Assembly: GCA_021812905.1 (NCBI GenBank) | Contig: JAKAMM010000015.1 | Span: 1-13,735 of the forward strand | Direction: 5' to 3' | Source of the DNA: Chloroflexota bacterium | Lineage (GTDB): Bacteria; Chloroflexota; Anaerolineae; Anaerolineales; Villigracilaceae | Length of the DNA: 13,735 nt | Shown: positions 12,793 through 13,735 of the stretch, in pieces | Position numbering within the stretch: position 1 is the stretch's first letter | How the letters are laid out: each line of letters begins with the position of its first letter | Made by a program: the position numbers and the translations under genes | The notes under the pieces: model-generated | The model's database searches: none | What the model was told of the DNA's origin: nothing | The model's input: the letters and a program-made list of their open reading frames with translations, nothing else

Positions 12793-13563
12793 TTGAAAAT
12801 CATCGCCTGCATCAAACAAGTCCCTGACTCGGAAGCGAAAGTCAAAGCCGAGAATGGGCAAGTATCGTGGGGTGACGCGCCGCTGGTCATCAACCCGTTC
12901 GACGAGTACGCTGTCGAAGGCGCGCTTCAGCAGAGGGAAGCGTCCGGTGGAACGGTCACCGCTTTGTGCATCGGACCTGAGTCCGCGAAGGAAGCGCTCA
13001 AGCACGCGCTTGCCATGGGCGCGGATGATGCCATCCTCGTCTCCGACCCGGCGCTGACCTCGCTCGACACCGTCGGCGCGGCGCGTTTGCTGGCAACCGC
13101 CATCAACAAGATCGGCGACGCAGACATGGTCGTGTTTGGCCGTCAGACTCTCGACGACGGCTCAGGCGTCACCGCCGCGCAAACGGCACGCGTTCTCGGG
13201 TGGCCGATGCTTGGGTTGGCCGGCCAGATCAAAGTCGAAGATGGAAGCGTTAAGGTTGAACGTGTCGTTGAAGAGGGCCGACAAATCGTCAGCGCAAAAT
13301 TGCCCGCGGTGCTGAGCGTCGTGCAAAGCATCGGCGAGCCGCGCTATCCGTCGTTCATGGGCATCCGCAAAGCATCGAAGGCCGTCATCCCGATTTGGTC
13401 GTTGAGCGACCTCGGCGCAAGCGCGCCCGCGCAAATCGTCAGCCGTACCGAACTCGTCACGCCGCCCAGCCGCACTGTGGCTTGCGAAATGATCACGGGC
13501 GAAAGCCCCGCCGAGATCGCCGACAAACTCGCCGACAAAATTCTCGCGGAGAAAGTTCTATGA
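12793..13563 (+). CDS. etfB: electron transfer flavoprotein, beta subunit
   Basis: A 256-residue EtfB, the usual length. With EtfA it carries electrons from acyl-CoA dehydrogenases to the membrane chain; EtfB holds AMP or, in bifurcating forms, a second flavin. The N-terminus MKIIACIKQVPDSEAKVKAE is typical, followed by INPFDEYAVEGALQ, MGADDAILVSD, VVFGRQTLDDGSG, EEGRQIV, and the family signature near EPRYPSFMGIRKASKAVIP. The start codon is TTG, chosen because GGAGG lies 6 nt upstream and the protein then begins exactly as its family does. The stop overlaps the etfA start (ATGA), so the two are coupled. No clear promoter is seen in the 13 nt after the TIR gene, so etfBA transcription must begin inside or before that gene. 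Confidence 0.96.
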   Translation: MKIIACIKQVPDSEAKVKAENGQVSWGDAPLVINPFDEYAVEGALQQREASGGTVTALCIGPESAKEALKHALAMGADDAILVSDPALTSLDTVGAARLLATAINKIGDADMVVFGRQTLDDGSGVTAAQTARVLGWPMLGLAGQIKVEDGSVKVERVVEEGRQIVSAKLPAVLSVVQSIGEPRYPSFMGIRKASKAVIPIWSLSDLGASAPAQIVSRTELVTPPSRTVACEMITGESPAEIADKLADKILAEKVL

Positions 13564-13735
13564 AAACTTTGGTTTATATTGACCACTTCAAAGGCGAGGT
13601 TCAGCCCGCTTCGTGGGAAGCGCTCGGCGTTGCGAAAAGTTTTGGTTCGGCCAGCGCTGTGATCTTCGGTACGGGACTCGATGCGTTGATAAGGACCGCC
13701 TTTGAATTTGGCGCGGACGAAGTTTTAACTGCGGA
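13560..13735 (+). CDS. etfA: electron transfer flavoprotein, alpha subunit (partial)
   Basis: The first 58 codons of a gene cut by the window edge. The product begins MKTLVYIDHFKGEVQPASWE, then ALGVAKSFGSASAVIFGTGL and FEFGADEVLTA, the N-terminal adenine-nucleotide-binding-like domain of EtfA. The FAD-binding C-terminal domain is outside the window. Its ATG overlaps the etfB stop by 4 nt, the usual arrangement for these two subunits, which form a heterodimer. Confidence 0.9.
   Translation, partial: MKTLVYIDHFKGEVQPASWEALGVAKSFGSASAVIFGTGLDALIRTAFEFGADEVLTA

Overview
The window looks like a chromosomal segment of a free-living bacterium of roughly balanced to moderately high GC. I infer a Chloroflexota (Anaerolineae-like) relative from the combination of a short class I BirA without a DNA-binding domain, a LysM/M23 protein next to rho, acyl-CoA dehydrogenase with etfBA, and a DUF433/DUF5615 toxin-antitoxin pair. 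No taxonomic marker in the window proves this.

Layout. (1) Positions 1-933, minus strand: a MarR-family repressor followed by the start of an ABC exporter gene, with a MarR-type operator just downstream of the predicted transcription start. (2) 1250-4873, plus strand: a sigma70-type promoter, a leader of about 175 nt, then rho, a LysM/M23 cell-wall protein, birA and a small single-helix membrane protein, ending at an intrinsic terminator. (3) 5084-7941, minus strand: gyrA, whose leader carries a terminator-like hairpin, and upstream of it a tRNA-Leu(CAG) with its own promoter and terminator. (4) 7985-8630: a gene-poor stretch with two very small candidate genes, one per strand, each with its own ribosome binding site and terminator. 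(5) 8689-9231, minus strand: groES and a glutaredoxin. (6) 9330-10609, plus strand: an acyl-CoA dehydrogenase behind a perfect 18-bp palindrome that overlaps the -35 region. (7) 10611-12779: an accessory patch holding the relic of a second acyl-CoA dehydrogenase gene, a DUF433/DUF5615 toxin-antitoxin pair, a relic or tiny membrane-helix frame, and an AT-rich gene for a TIR-domain protein. (8) 12793-13735: etfB and the start of etfA.

How it fits together. The acyl-CoA dehydrogenase and EtfAB form one redox pathway: the dehydrogenase reduces its FAD on an acyl-CoA and passes electrons to ETF. The accessory patch sits between these partners. The relic of an acyl-CoA dehydrogenase 3' end differs from the intact gene almost only at synonymous positions, which shows the locus once held a second functional paralogue.

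Most striking item. The 379-residue protein at 11640-12779 appears to combine an N-terminal TIR domain (NADase or signalling type), a beta-rich middle domain, and a C-terminal helical domain with an RNMTLH motif matching the RX4H signature of HEPN ribonucleases. It is a good candidate for an undescribed single-gene TIR-HEPN defence or abortive-infection effector. It lies beside a toxin-antitoxin pair and 13 nt upstream of etfB.
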